From: Orbaceae bacterium lpD01
GTDB taxonomy: Bacteria > Pseudomonadota > Gammaproteobacteria > Enterobacterales > Orbaceae
DNA length: 64,000 bases
Assembly (NCBI GenBank): GCA_036251705.1
Contig: CP133959.1
Location: 868,001 to 932,000, forward strand
Reading direction: 5' to 3'
The position numbers and the translations under genes were made by a program. The notes below the pieces were generated by a model. That model had not been told where the DNA came from. It saw only the letters and a list, made by a program, of their open reading frames with translations, and made no database searches. Below, one piece after another: positions 35,491-46,353 of the stretch. The first letter of the stretch is position 1; every line of letters begins with the position of its first letter.

Positions 35491-37599
35491 TTAATTAATA
35501 TTACGCGAGGCACTCACTACATCAGGTAATGTACTGATCCGATCCATAATCTCGTTAAGCTGACCGGTGTTATTGACTTCAATCAAGATACAGATCGCAT
35601 GATGACGATCCTCTTTCTCATCGGTACTTAAGCCTTGAACATTGGCATGATGATCATTGATGATGGAGATAATGCTGGCGAGTGCACCTTGATTATTTTT
35701 TATCTCAATGCGAAGTTCTGCGGTAAATTTTTGATGTGGTTCTGTTGTCCACTCAAAGGAAATATACTTTTCTGGCTCATTACGATAGTCAGAAATATTT
35801 CGGCATGCTTCATGATGAATGGTAAGACCTTTTTCTGGACTCACATAACCAATAATGGCGTCATTTGGAATAGGATGGCAACATTTAGCAAAGTGAATAA
35901 TATTATTACCGGTATCTTTTAATGCCAGTTTGCGACGTTCCCCGGAAATCAGATCAACGATATCACTATTTTCCAGTCCTCTGGCCACAAAACCACTCAT
36001 AATATTGCCTGAACCAATCTCTGCAAGCAGATCATCGAGTGTCTCTAATTTCATAAATTCAAGCGAGCGTTGCAGATTAATTGCCGGAATCTTATCAATT
36101 CCTCCTTCAATCGAGAGTGCACGATTGAGTAAACGTCGACCGAGTGAGATAGCCTCTTCTCGTTTGAGATTTTTTAATGCCTGACGAATACGAGAACGGG
36201 CTTTAGAACTCACCACGAAATTAAGCCAAGCGGCGTTAGGTAAACTCTCTTTATCGGTGATGATTTCGACGGTTTGTCCACTATCAAGTGGCTTGTATAA
36301 TGAATAGGCGTTACGATCAACAATCGCGCCAACGCAGTGATGACCGATATCGGTATGCACGGCATAGGCAAAATCAACCGCCGTTGCACCTTCCGGTAAT
36401 TCGACAATGCGCCCTTTAGGCGTAAAGACATAGATCTCTTTCGGAAATAGGTCCGATTTAACATTTTCAATAAATTCGAATGAACTACCGACACTTTGCT
36501 GTAATTCCAGCAAATTTTGCATCCAGCGCTGCGCTTTGATTTGTGCGGTGGTGTTGTTGAGCTCATCTTTTTCACTATAAACCCAATGTGCAGCGATGCC
36601 CATTTCAGCCATTTGATTCATATCTTCGGTACGAATTTGTACTTCAACCGGTACGCCACGTGGACCAATCATCGAGGTATGTAATGATTGATAGCCGTTG
36701 GCTTTAGGAATGGCGATATAGTCTCGGAAACGGCTAATTCTCGGCTTGTAAAGATTGTGCATTAAGCCTAAGACGCGATAACAGGCATCAACATCTTTAA
36801 CGATAATGCGAAAATCAAAAATATCCATAATAGAGTGGAATTTTTGTTCTTTAAGCTGCATTTTTAAGTAGATATTATAGATATTTTTTTCATAACCTTC
36901 GACTTCACCGCTGATTTTCGCCTCGTTCAGACGACCTTGAATTTCCGACAGGATTTTTTGGATCATCTCTTTACGGGTACCACGAGCGGCATTGATGACT
37001 TTTCTAATCACATTGGCGCGGTTTGGATACAGGGCAGAGAAACCGAGCTCTTCAAGTTCAGTTTTAAGATTATGAATGCCTAACCGATAGGCTAGCGGTG
37101 CATAGATTTCTAGGGTTTCTTTAGCAATTCGACGTCGTTTTTCCGGCCTTAGGGCTCCGAGTGTTCGCATATTATGGGTGCGATCGGCCAGTTTGATTAA
37201 AATGACCCGGACATCTTGGACCATTGCCATGACCATTTTACGGAAGTTTTCTGCCTGTGCTTCCTGGCGGGTACGAAATTTAAGTTTATCGAGTTTTGAA
37301 ACGCCTTCAACTAATTCAGCAATATGGTGGCCATAACGTTTAGTGATGTCTTCATACGTCACTGAAGTATCTTCAATAACATCATGGAGTAGTGCGGCAG
37401 CAATGGTCTCTGAGTCCAGACGCATTTCCGCTAAGATACAGCCTACAGAGACTGGATGGGTAATATAGGGTTCACCGCTAGATCGGAACTGCCCTTCATG
37501 CGCTTGACTGGCAAAAGTATAGGCATCTTGAATAATTTCAATCTGTTTTTCTGGAAGATAGGCCTGAATAAGATGCTTGAGGGGTTCAAAAATTTGCAT
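35491..37599 (-). CDS. spoT: Bifunctional (p)ppGpp synthetase/hydrolase SpoT
   Basis: Controls the stringent-response alarmone, mainly as hydrolase in gammaproteobacteria. The HD hydrolase domain is intact (HPVSVGCILAEM, ALLHDVIEDT, LADRTHNMRTL in residues about 45-150). The synthetase domain, TGS (VFTPKGRIVELPEGATAVDFAYAVHTDIG; only the core counts), helical domain and a C-terminal ACT domain follow. The frame is open up to 37641, but the ATG at 37599 aligns with the E. coli start and gives 702 residues, the E. coli length; it also avoids overlap with rpoZ, which ends 22 bases upstream. Confidence 0.95.
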   Translation of the reverse strand: MQIFEPLKHLIQAYLPEKQIEIIQDAYTFASQAHEGQFRSSGEPYITHPVSVGCILAEMRLDSETIAAALLHDVIEDTSVTYEDITKRYGHHIAELVEGVSKLDKLKFRTRQEAQAENFRKMVMAMVQDVRVILIKLADRTHNMRTLGALRPEKRRRIAKETLEIYAPLAYRLGIHNLKTELEELGFSALYPNRANVIRKVINAARGTRKEMIQKILSEIQGRLNEAKISGEVEGYEKNIYNIYLKMQLKEQKFHSIMDIFDFRIIVKDVDACYRVLGLMHNLYKPRISRFRDYIAIPKANGYQSLHTSMIGPRGVPVEVQIRTEDMNQMAEMGIAAHWVYSEKDELNNTTAQIKAQRWMQNLLELQQSVGSSFEFIENVKSDLFPKEIYVFTPKGRIVELPEGATAVDFAYAVHTDIGHHCVGAIVDRNAYSLYKPLDSGQTVEIITDKESLPNAAWLNFVVSSKARSRIRQALKNLKREEAISLGRRLLNRALSIEGGIDKIPAINLQRSLEFMKLETLDDLLAEIGSGNIMSGFVARGLENSDIVDLISGERRKLALKDTGNNIIHFAKCCHPIPNDAIIGYVSPEKGLTIHHEACRNISDYRNEPEKYISFEWTTEPHQKFTAELRIEIKNNQGALASIISIINDHHANVQGLSTDEKEDRHHAICILIEVNNTGQLNEIMDRISTLPDVVSASRNIN

Positions 37600-37621
37600 G
37601 TTAGTCAGACCTTGTTGAAGA

Positions 37622-37906
37622 TTAGAGCGTTGCGTTGTCAAAAAGTACCATTTCGTGCATGGCGGCCCGCGTATCTACTTCACTTTCCTGACGTTCACGG
37701 AAATCAGTGGCATCAAGAATATTTTTATTAATTAAGCCTTCTTCAATCTCTCTTAATGCAATAACGGTTGGTTTATCGTTTTCTTCAGGAACCAACGGCG
37801 CCTTATTGCCAGTCTGAATTTGGCGAGCTCGTCGGGTGGCAACTAATACTAAGTCAAAACGATTACCAATTGCATCTACTGCATCTTGCACTGTTACGCG
37901 AGCCAT
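37622..37906 (-). CDS. rpoZ: RNA polymerase omega subunit
   Basis: The small subunit that stabilises beta-prime and takes part in the ppGpp binding site of RNA polymerase. The 94-residue sequence starts [20 protein letters not shown], nearly the family consensus, with RRARQ and the [13 protein letters not shown] helix following. It precedes spoT with a 22-base gap and is probably cotranscribed with it, as in E. coli. gmk lies 213 bases upstream, across a likely terminator. Confidence 0.96.
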   Translation of the reverse strand: MARVTVQDAVDAIGNRFDLVLVATRRARQIQTGNKAPLVPEENDKPTVIALREIEEGLINKNILDATDFRERQESEVDTRAAMHEMVLFDNATL

Positions 37907-38030
37907 TATTTACCTCAATTTAAATTACAATTGTATCAAAATGATACATATTTTCAGATGATCTGATTATTTTACTTAATTTATCAGGTTATTGTCTATA
38001 ATAAACTTATGCCAACCACTCTTTTAGTCA

Positions 38031-38055
38031 AAAAAAAACCGCCATTAAGTGGTGA
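38031..38055 (-). terminator. Probable terminator of gmk
   Basis: Read on the minus strand, an imperfect stem (ACCACTTAATGGCGGT, one mismatched pair) runs straight into nine T residues, the complement of the A-run at 38030-38038. It is about 65 bases past the gmk stop. The stem is weak but the T-tract is strong. Confidence 0.55.
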
Positions 38056-38119
38056 AAATCTGATATAAGTCAGCTGCTTATAGGCACTGTTTATTTTTCA
38101 AATTTAGTCTATCCGCTTA

Positions 38120-38758
38120 TTAAAATCGTAGCATTAATTCAGCGATCAGTTTTTGATTGATGAGAGATTGTTTATCGGTTTTCAGTTTTTCTACTTGGGT
38201 AATCATCTGTAATTGGGTTAAAGAGTGATTAAAATCATCATTAATGATCAGATAATCATATTCCGCATAGTGTGATATCTCTGATTGCGCTTTGAGCATC
38301 CGTTTTTTGATGATTTCCTCACTATCCTGACCGCGTTTAATTAAACGATTTTCCAGTTCGGTTAACGAAGGAGGCAGAATAAAAATACTTTTGGCATCCG
38401 GCATGGCTTGTCTCACTTGTTGTGCACCTTGCCAGTCAATATCTAAGAAAACATCAATATTTTGTTCAAGGCAGCCTTCAATGGCTTGGCGAGAAGTGCC
38501 ATAGTAATTGTCGTATACTTTGGCATATTCAATAAAAGCCTGTTGTGCAATCATCTGCTCAAACGTGGTTTTATCGACGAAATGATAATGTTGACCATCT
38601 TGCTCGCCAGGACGGCTATCGCGCGTTGTGTGTGAGATAGAGACTTTGGTTTTTCGGGTTGTCTGAGTATTTAAATAGGCATTAATTAAACTCGATTTAC
38701 CTGCGCCACTCGGTGCTGAGATAATAAATAAGGTTGCGCTATATAATTTTTCTTGCAT
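38120..38758 (-). CDS. gmk: Guanylate kinase
   Basis: Phosphorylates GMP to GDP with ATP. The P-loop [11 protein letters not shown] is near residue 14, and the GMP-binding region has [19 protein letters not shown] near residue 42 and FLDIDWQGA near 101. The length of 212 residues is normal. The gene is upstream of rpoZ-spoT as in E. coli, but a terminator-like element in the 213-base gap suggests it can be expressed alone. greB lies upstream after a 183-base gap that contains an inverted repeat. Confidence 0.96.
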   Translation of the reverse strand: MQEKLYSATLFIISAPSGAGKSSLINAYLNTQTTRKTKVSISHTTRDSRPGEQDGQHYHFVDKTTFEQMIAQQAFIEYAKVYDNYYGTSRQAIEGCLEQNIDVFLDIDWQGAQQVRQAMPDAKSIFILPPSLTELENRLIKRGQDSEEIIKKRMLKAQSEISHYAEYDYLIINDDFNHSLTQLQMITQVEKLKTDKQSLINQKLIAELMLRF

Positions 38759-38846
38759 AGGTTATTTTCGGTTCACAATATGAAAAGAGGAATTTTGCTG
38801 GTTCACTTCTGCGTTATCACTTTAGAAGATTAAACCAGTTTCATGA

Positions 38847-38879
38847 TTGCGGCTCATGATATCATCAGTCGCCGCGCAA
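38847..38879. repeat. Imperfect inverted repeat between greB and gmk
   Basis: TTGCGGC (38847-38853) can pair with GCCGC plus CAA (38871-38879, one bulged G), enclosing a 10-bp perfect palindrome ATGATATCAT. It lies 63 bases past the greB stop. It may end the greB transcript, though no T-run follows on the minus strand. Confidence 0.5.
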
Positions 38880-38941
38880 GCCAATTGATAATCATGACGA
38901 TTTTGGTGCTTTAATGCGATGAATAGCTAAATAATGTTAGC

Positions 38942-39445
38942 TTAAAATGGCGTATAACGGATATCCAAAATATAGTAAGTCACCTCACCATTCGGCGTCA
39001 TTACGTGAATTTCATCATCGATTCTCTTGCCGATTAAAGCTCGGGCGACCGGACTATCGATGGATATCCATTTTTTACTCGGATCAAACTCATCCGGGCC
39101 GACTAAGCGATAAATATATTCCTGACCGTTATCATCCTCAACTTTAACCCAAGCGCCAAAAAACACTTTGCCCACTTGTTGTGGACTAGGATCAACGATG
39201 GTTAATGCCGCTAATCTTTTGGTTAAAAAACGCACCCGGCGATCAATTTCACGCAGACGACGTTTACCATAAATATATTCGGCATTTTCACTACGATCGC
39301 CCATTGCCGCAGCTTCTGAAACTGCTTGGGTGACGCGAGGTCGCTCCTCTTTCCAAAGATATTTTAACTCTTGATCAAGCGCTTGATAACCTGCTCTGGT
39401 GATATAGTTGCTTTTAGCCATCTCGGTATTTGATTTCGCCGTCAT
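38942..39445 (-). CDS. greB: Transcription elongation factor GreB
   Basis: Rescues backtracked RNA polymerase by stimulating transcript cleavage through the secondary channel. The N-terminal coiled coil includes LKYLWKEERPRVTQAV, and the tip acidic residues are in GDRSENAEY; YGKRRLREIDRRVRFL is the GreB-type hallmark that distinguishes it from GreA. The C-terminal FKBP-like domain follows (KVFFGAWVKVEDD, IDSPVARALIGK). The 167 residues include a slightly longer N-terminus than E. coli; the ATG at 39421 is an alternative start that would give 159 residues. No strong Shine-Dalgarno favours either. Confidence 0.95.
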   Translation of the reverse strand: MTAKSNTEMAKSNYITRAGYQALDQELKYLWKEERPRVTQAVSEAAAMGDRSENAEYIYGKRRLREIDRRVRFLTKRLAALTIVDPSPQQVGKVFFGAWVKVEDDNGQEYIYRLVGPDEFDPSKKWISIDSPVARALIGKRIDDEIHVMTPNGEVTYYILDIRYTPF

Positions 39446-39554
39446 TGTTAATATTTAAGAGATATTATTATATCGGGAGGAAATAATAATAAAACCCCTT
39501 GGCTGCAGACCCAGCTATAAATCTTACGACTAGCATCGGCTGACGACAGGTTGA

Positions 39555-40259
39555 TCATTTGGTATTACTTTGTAGAAAGAATTGCGTATTCTCAAAATGA
39601 TAACAAATTTTCGAAAAGTCAAAGATATCGCCAGCAGTGGTATAAAAGGTCTCATTCACGAATAAAGCGGGAGAGTTGACCGGTAGCGAGAGATACTCAG
39701 CGAGCTCTTCATTCAGTACATTTACTTCAAAATATTTATCAGAAAAACCGATGTTGATATTAAACACTTCTTTGATATAGGTAAAGATTGACCCGCTGGC
39801 GATTTCTGTATTGATATAGGGAATCATTTTCTTACGGTAGTAGGATTGCTCAACGCAGTGTATTTGATTATCGACATAGCGTAAGCGTTTAATAAAATAG
39901 ATGTCCTCGCTAGGATCGCACTGTAACTCTTGGCATAGCTGACTATCCGGCTTGATAATATCGAGCTGTAAAATTTTGGTCGTACTGGGCATATTATTCA
40001 AATCGCGCGTAAATCCATGACTTTCGATAAAACTGAAGTAGTCTGATTTTTTCGGTTGTCTGACAAAAATACCGCTACCCTGAGTCTGATAAATCGTCCC
40101 TTTTCGTTCGAGCTTATTCAGTGCTTTGATGATAGTACTGCGACTGACCTGATATTGATGAATCAATGCGTCGATATTTTTAAGTTGTGTACCTGCGCTG
40201 AGCTGATTTTGGTGAATGTAATGTTCGATTTTTTCAGCGACATCATCATATTTTAACAT
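39555..40259 (-). CDS. GntR-family regulator with UTRA domain (beta-glucoside locus)
   Basis: A 234-residue HutC-type regulator: winged helix in residues about 5-70 (DALIHQYQVSRSTIIKALNKLERKG) and a UTRA ligand-binding domain in residues about 85-230. Such proteins repress a divergent PTS or sugar operon and release DNA on binding the phosphorylated sugar. It is divergent from the PTS EIIBCA gene, and their 183-base shared region holds an inverted repeat that could be its operator. The likely effector is a 6-phospho-beta-glucoside, by inference from the neighbouring genes. Confidence 0.88.
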   Translation of the reverse strand: MLKYDDVAEKIEHYIHQNQLSAGTQLKNIDALIHQYQVSRSTIIKALNKLERKGTIYQTQGSGIFVRQPKKSDYFSFIESHGFTRDLNNMPSTTKILQLDIIKPDSQLCQELQCDPSEDIYFIKRLRYVDNQIHCVEQSYYRKKMIPYINTEIASGSIFTYIKEVFNINIGFSDKYFEVNVLNEELAEYLSLPVNSPALFVNETFYTTAGDIFDFSKICYHFENTQFFLQSNTK

Positions 40260-40295
40260 CGGGTTCTCTTATTTTTGCTATTTATATTGGATAAA

Positions 40296-40314
40296 ACCGC
40301 TTTATTTTAGCGGG
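40296..40314. promoter_or_regulatory. Inverted repeat, candidate operator of the GntR regulator
   Basis: CCGCT and AGCGG (40297-40301 and 40309-40313) are perfect inverted halves around TTATTTT, with an additional outer A/G neighbourhood. The element lies 37 bases upstream of the regulator's start codon in the divergent control region. The link to the regulator is inferred from location. Confidence 0.42.
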
Positions 40315-40350
40315 TATTGGCTTATTTATAAACCAGACGTGATTAAAAAC

Positions 40351-40366
40351 TTTGAGTTTGATCACA
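40351..40366. promoter_or_regulatory. CRP binding site of the beta-glucoside operon
   Basis: TTTGA-GTTTGA-TCACA matches the TGTGA-N6-TCACA core at nine of ten positions. It is centred about 61 bases before the predicted transcription start of the promoter at 40384-40412, the standard class I activation distance, and fits catabolite control of a PTS sugar operon. Confidence 0.62.
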
Positions 40367-40383
40367 AACAATAAAATTGTGCA

Positions 40384-40412
40384 TTACTAATTTACCTTTT
40401 CACCTGTACTAT
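40384..40412 (+). promoter_or_regulatory. Predicted promoter of the beta-glucoside operon
   Basis: TTACTA (40384-40389), a 17-base spacer and TACTAT (40407-40412). The weak -35 element fits an activator-dependent promoter. The start site would be near 40419, some 24 bases before the EIIBCA start codon. Confidence 0.5.
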
Positions 40413-40442
40413 AGCCCGACAATCCAAGCAGAGGATAGATTT

Positions 40443-42311
40443 ATGTCAACTAAAGTTAGAGATTATGGCAAGTTAGCCAGTCAAATTATTCAGGAGCTCG
40501 GCGGCGAGAATAACATTATTAATGTTTCTCGCTGTGCTACGCGTTTACGTTTAAACGTACAGAATGAGCCTGCAGAAGCTAAAGATAAAATCAGTGAGTT
40601 ACCTGGTGTCATTACCGTGGTTGAAAAGGGTGGCCAGTTACAGATCGTTATTGGTACGAATGTCGATAAAGTCTATGATGCTTTTATCCAATTAGTTAAT
40701 GTAGATAAACTCCAAGAGAGCGGTAAAAAAGAGTCAATACTCAATCGCGTGATTGCGACAATGTCAGCTGTTTTTGCGCCATTTGTTTATATTTTAGCCG
40801 CAGCCGGGATTATTCAGGGGATGTTGATCCTGATTAAATTGTTTGCGCCATCATTTGGTGATACCGGTACTTATCAGGTTTTTAGCTTTATTTCCTGGTC
40901 TCCCTTCGTCTTCTTACCGGTTTTTATCGCGGTCACGGCTTCTAAACATTTTAAATGTAATGTCTATATTGCCATCGCCTGCTGCGCCGCATTGGTATCA
41001 CCTGGTTGGGCTGACATTGCTAACTTTATCAAAACTGGTGGTAGCGTTGATTTTATCGGGATTCCTTTATCAGAAACCTTATATACATCGAGTGTATTGC
41101 CGCCGTTGTTCTTAGTCTGGATATTATCCTATTTGGAACGTTTTTTAGAGGCAAAATTACCGAATGTATTAAGGCCATTATTTGTGCCGTTACTCTGTAT
41201 GCTGGTCATGATTCCATTCACCATTGCGTTAATTGGTCCAATTACTGCAGGTAGTGCAAACTTTATCGCCAATAGCTATAATGGACTGGTGAATTTAGCC
41301 CCAGCGCTAGCGGGTGGTTTGATTGGTGCCGTGTGGGAAATCTTTGTAATTTTTGGTGTCCATTGGGGGATTACGCCAGTTGTTATGGCTAATTTCGAAA
41401 TGCATGGACATGATTCATTCCAGGCTTTCCAGACCATCGCTGTTGTCGGTCAGGTTGGTGCGGCGTTTGGTTTTTACTTAAAATCGAAAAATCGTGAGAT
41501 GAAAGGTATCTCATTATCAGCCTTTATTACCGGTATTTTTGGTATCACTGAACCTGCGATTTATGGTGTGAACTTAAGATTCAAAAAACCGTTTATTTAT
41601 GGCTGTATCAGTGGCATGGTCGGTGGGATTATTTCAGGGTTTTTCACACCTTACTATTTCGCTTATGCTGGATTGCCAGGACCGTTAACGATTGTTAATG
41701 CGATCAGTCCTGAGTTCCCAGAGTCTATTATTGGTATTTCGATTGGTTGTTTAATCGGTTTTGTTGGTCCAATTATCTTAATGCAGCTATTTGGTACCGG
41801 TGAGAAAAAACAGGATAGCGTTGCAGAAGCTGACCAAGCCAGTATTGTCTTTGAAAGCGTTGATATTAAGAGCCCAATGGTGGGTCAGGCTATTTCACTC
41901 ACAGAAGTACCCGATCCAGCATTTGCTGAGAAATTAATGGGTGAAGGAGTGGCCATTATCCCGTCAGAAAATCACGTTTATGCACCGTTTGATGGTGAAG
42001 TTAAAGTCTTATTCGAACAGTCTAAACATGCGATTGGTCTGGTTTCAAATGAGGGTGTTGAGCTGTTAATTCATGTTGGTATTGATACTGTGAGTATTCA
42101 AGAGCCGCTGTTTAGTTATCACGTCACCTTAAATCAAAAAGTCAAACAGGGCGATAAATTAATGACTTTTGATGCTGAAGGCATTAAAGCAGCCGGATGT
42201 CCACTCATTACGCCAGTGATTGTAACTAATACCCATGATTACCAGGTGGTCGAGCCGAAAGAGAATATCTCGGTCAATGTCGACTCAACCATATTAGTTG
42301 TAAAACAGTAA
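40443..42311 (+). CDS. PTS beta-glucoside-specific EIIBCA transporter
   Basis: Imports and phosphorylates beta-glucosides at the expense of phosphoenolpyruvate via HPr. Domains in order: EIIB in residues 1-90 with the phosphorylated cysteine at 31 (NVSRCATRLRL), the EIIC membrane domain from about 100 to 450 (VRPLFVPLLCML, FGITEPAIYGVNL), and EIIA from about 480 to 622 with the phosphorylated histidine at 544 (LLIHVGIDTVS). The arrangement and length (622 residues) match E. coli BglF (625). The frame is open from 40377, but the ATG at 40443 has AGAGGA upstream and starts the EIIB domain. No antiterminator gene of the BglG type is adjacent; a GntR regulator is instead. Confidence 0.94.
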   Translation: MSTKVRDYGKLASQIIQELGGENNIINVSRCATRLRLNVQNEPAEAKDKISELPGVITVVEKGGQLQIVIGTNVDKVYDAFIQLVNVDKLQESGKKESILNRVIATMSAVFAPFVYILAAAGIIQGMLILIKLFAPSFGDTGTYQVFSFISWSPFVFLPVFIAVTASKHFKCNVYIAIACCAALVSPGWADIANFIKTGGSVDFIGIPLSETLYTSSVLPPLFLVWILSYLERFLEAKLPNVLRPLFVPLLCMLVMIPFTIALIGPITAGSANFIANSYNGLVNLAPALAGGLIGAVWEIFVIFGVHWGITPVVMANFEMHGHDSFQAFQTIAVVGQVGAAFGFYLKSKNREMKGISLSAFITGIFGITEPAIYGVNLRFKKPFIYGCISGMVGGIISGFFTPYYFAYAGLPGPLTIVNAISPEFPESIIGISIGCLIGFVGPIILMQLFGTGEKKQDSVAEADQASIVFESVDIKSPMVGQAISLTEVPDPAFAEKLMGEGVAIIPSENHVYAPFDGEVKVLFEQSKHAIGLVSNEGVELLIHVGIDTVSIQEPLFSYHVTLNQKVKQGDKLMTFDAEGIKAAGCPLITPVIVTNTHDYQVVEPKENISVNVDSTILVVKQ

Positions 42312-43766
<1,455 letters not shown>

Positions 43767-43822
43767 TTGAGCCCGATAGGTTCGTTTGCGTGATTGATCG
43801 CATCAAAGCGCAATAATATGCT

Positions 43823-43860
43823 ACAGCACGATTATGTCTCATAGCCGTGCTGTTTTATTT
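43823..43860 (+). terminator. Rho-independent terminator of the beta-glucoside operon
   Basis: ACAGCACG (43823-43830) pairs with CGTGCTGT (43846-43853), followed by a T-rich run to 43860. It is 56 bases after the 6-phospho-beta-glucosidase stop. Confidence 0.85.
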
Positions 43861-43955
43861 TATGCTATCTTCGTATGATGTTCTTTATTTTAAACATATC
43901 CGCTCAGTCGCTTTGCGATTGATTGACTGATCATCACAAAAATAATCAGCATAAA

Positions 43956-43985
43956 CTGCCAACTCTTGCGTGCTTGTTATATAAT
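43956..43985 (+). promoter_or_regulatory. Predicted promoter upstream of tex
   Basis: A perfect TATAAT at 43980-43985 lies 59 bases before the tex start codon, with CTGCCA at 43956-43961 as a modest -35 element at an 18-base spacing. A start near 43992 would leave a leader of about 50 nucleotides. Confidence 0.45.
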
Positions 43986-44043
43986 GCTGATTAAGCATCA
44001 GTATTGAAACTATTTAACCCATCGATTTTTAAGCAGAAATAGC

Positions 44044-46353
44044 ATGAATAATAAAATAAGCCAGATTATTGCAACAGAATTAATGATTAGACCTCAGCAG
44101 GTCTTATCGGTTATCAGTTTATTAAATGAGGGCAGCACGGTACCGTTTATTGCACGTTATCGTAAAGAGGTGACGGGCGGACTGGATGATACTCAGTTAC
44201 GTCAGCTCGATAGCCGTCTCAGTTATCTACGTGAACTTGAAGATCGTCGGCAAACCATTCTTAAATCCATTGATGAACAGGGTAAATTATCGCCTGAATT
44301 AGCCGCTAAAATCAGTGATACCTTAAATAAGACCGAACTTGAAGATCTCTACTTACCTTTTAAACCGAAAAGAAGAACCCGGGGACAGATTGCCATCGAA
44401 GCGGGCCTTGAATCCTTAGCAGATAGTCTATGGCAGAATCCAACCTTAGATCCTGAGGTTGAAGCGGTTCAATATTTGTCTGCCGATAAAGGGGTTGCCG
44501 ATACTAAAGGTGCTCTCGATGGGGCGCGTTACATTTTAATGGAGCGCTTTGCTGAAGATGCCACGTTACTAGCCAAAGTGCGTCACTATCTATGGCAAAA
44601 TGCGCACTTAGTCTCACAAGTGATCACCGGTAAAGAGGAAGATGGCGCTAAATTTAGAGATTATTTTGATCATCATGAACCGATTGCCAAGACGCCGTCG
44701 CATCGCGCATTAGCGATGTTTCGGGGTCGAAACGAAGGCATCTTACAGCTAGCACTCAATGCCGATCCGCATCATGATGAACCGCCAAAAGAGAGCTATT
44801 GCGAACAAATCATTACTCAGCATCTGCAGGTCAATCTTGCCGATCAGCCAGCTGATAAGTGGCGTAAGGCCGTGATTAACTGGACCTGGCGCATTAAGAT
44901 TTTGATGTATATGGAAACTGAGTTGATGTCGACTTTACGTGAAAATGCCGAAGCCGAAGCGATTAATGTGTTTGCCGCCAACTTAAACGATATGTTGATG
45001 GCTGCGCCAGCAGGTATGCATGTGACGATGGGAATGGACCCCGGTTTGCGTACCGGGGTCAAATTAGCGGTAGTTGATGCCACGGGTAAGCTGGTGGCAA
45101 CCGACACGATTTATCCGCATACCGGGCAAGCGGATAAAGCAGCTATGGTGGTGGCCGCGTTATGCTTGAAACATCAGGTCGGTTTAGTGGCGATAGGGAA
45201 TGGTACAGCATCACGTGAAACCGAACGTTTTTACCTTGAAGTGCAGAAAAAATATCCTGAAGTGAAAGGTCAAAAAGTGATTGTGAGTGAGGCGGGAGCA
45301 TCAGTTTATTCCGCATCAGAGCTAGCAGCGCATGAGTTTCCTGATCTGGATGTTTCTTTACGTGGTGCAGTTTCTATCGCGCGCCGCCTACAAGATCCGT
45401 TAGCTGAACTGGTAAAAATTGATCCGAAATCAATCGGTGTCGGTCAGTATCAACATGATGTCAGTCAAACTCAGCTGGCGAAAAGGTTAGATGCGGTGGT
45501 TGAAGACTGCGTAAATGCCGTTGGTGTTGACTTAAATACCGCCTCAGTTGCGCTATTAACTCGTATTGCGGGACTCAGCAAAATGATCGCTCAAAATATC
45601 GTGCAGTGGCGTGATGAACATGGCCAGTTTAGCAATCGCGAGCAGTTACTTAAAGTAAGCCGGTTAGGCCCGAAGGCTTTTGAACAGTGTGCGGGTTTCT
45701 TACGAATTAATCTTGGTGATAACCCCTTAGATGCTTCATCGGTTCATCCTGAGGCTTATCCGGTAGTCGAACGTATTTTATCCGCCACCGATAAAACCTT
45801 AAAAATGTTGATGGGCGATGCCGCTTTTCTGAAAACCTTAAAACCGGCTGATTATACGGATGAACATTTTGGCGTGCCAACGGTGACGGATATTATTAAA
45901 GAGCTCGATAAACCGGCACGTGATCCGCGACCTGAATTTAAAACGGCGCAGTTTAATGAAGGGATTGAAACCATGAATGACCTCAACATTGGTATGGTGA
46001 TGGAAGGGGTTGTCACCAATGTGACTAATTTTGGTGCCTTTGTTGATATCGGGGTACATCAAGATGGTTTAGTGCATATCTCTTCGCTCTCAAATAAATT
46101 TGTTGAAGATCCGCGTTCGGTCGTCAAAGCCGGGGATATTGTCAAAGTTAAAGTGGTTGAGGTCGATATCGCACGCAAACGTATTGCTTTGACTATGCGT
46201 TTAGAGGAGCCAGCTGCGCCACAAAATAGCGCGACCAAAGCGACCATGAAAACAAGTAAAACGAAAAGCCATACGTCAGCGAATACGGCCTCTGCAGCGA
46301 GTAGCGCTATGGGTAATGCTTTTGCCGCGGCATTAGGAAAGTTTAAAAAATGA
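44044..46353 (+). CDS. tex: Tex-family RNA-binding transcription accessory protein
   Basis: A large conserved cytoplasmic protein (769 residues; YhgF in E. coli) that binds nucleic acids and affects transcription and stress tolerance. Domains in order: N-terminal helical Tex domain ([20 protein letters not shown] near residue 25), a YqgF/RNase H-like domain ([17 protein letters not shown] near 328), helix-hairpin-helix modules ([19 protein letters not shown] near 505), and a C-terminal S1 RNA-binding domain ([19 protein letters not shown] near 655). The tail after the S1 domain is low-complexity, rich in Ala, Ser, Thr and Lys. Its stop overlaps the murB start by four bases. Confidence 0.95.
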   Translation: MNNKISQIIATELMIRPQQVLSVISLLNEGSTVPFIARYRKEVTGGLDDTQLRQLDSRLSYLRELEDRRQTILKSIDEQGKLSPELAAKISDTLNKTELEDLYLPFKPKRRTRGQIAIEAGLESLADSLWQNPTLDPEVEAVQYLSADKGVADTKGALDGARYILMERFAEDATLLAKVRHYLWQNAHLVSQVITGKEEDGAKFRDYFDHHEPIAKTPSHRALAMFRGRNEGILQLALNADPHHDEPPKESYCEQIITQHLQVNLADQPADKWRKAVINWTWRIKILMYMETELMSTLRENAEAEAINVFAANLNDMLMAAPAGMHVTMGMDPGLRTGVKLAVVDATGKLVATDTIYPHTGQADKAAMVVAALCLKHQVGLVAIGNGTASRETERFYLEVQKKYPEVKGQKVIVSEAGASVYSASELAAHEFPDLDVSLRGAVSIARRLQDPLAELVKIDPKSIGVGQYQHDVSQTQLAKRLDAVVEDCVNAVGVDLNTASVALLTRIAGLSKMIAQNIVQWRDEHGQFSNREQLLKVSRLGPKAFEQCAGFLRINLGDNPLDASSVHPEAYPVVERILSATDKTLKMLMGDAAFLKTLKPADYTDEHFGVPTVTDIIKELDKPARDPRPEFKTAQFNEGIETMNDLNIGMVMEGVVTNVTNFGAFVDIGVHQDGLVHISSLSNKFVEDPRSVVKAGDIVKVKVVEVDIARKRIALTMRLEEPAAPQNSATKATMKTSKTKSHTSANTASAASSAMGNAFAAALGKFKK

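Noticed and set aside
36210-36575. 121-codon minus-strand frame inside spoT
   Set aside because: It overlaps the synthetase and TGS region of spoT in another frame and resembles no protein family I know.
37600-37641. 14-residue N-terminal extension of SpoT
   Set aside because: It overlaps the end of rpoZ; the ATG at 37599 aligns with the E. coli start and gives exactly 702 residues.
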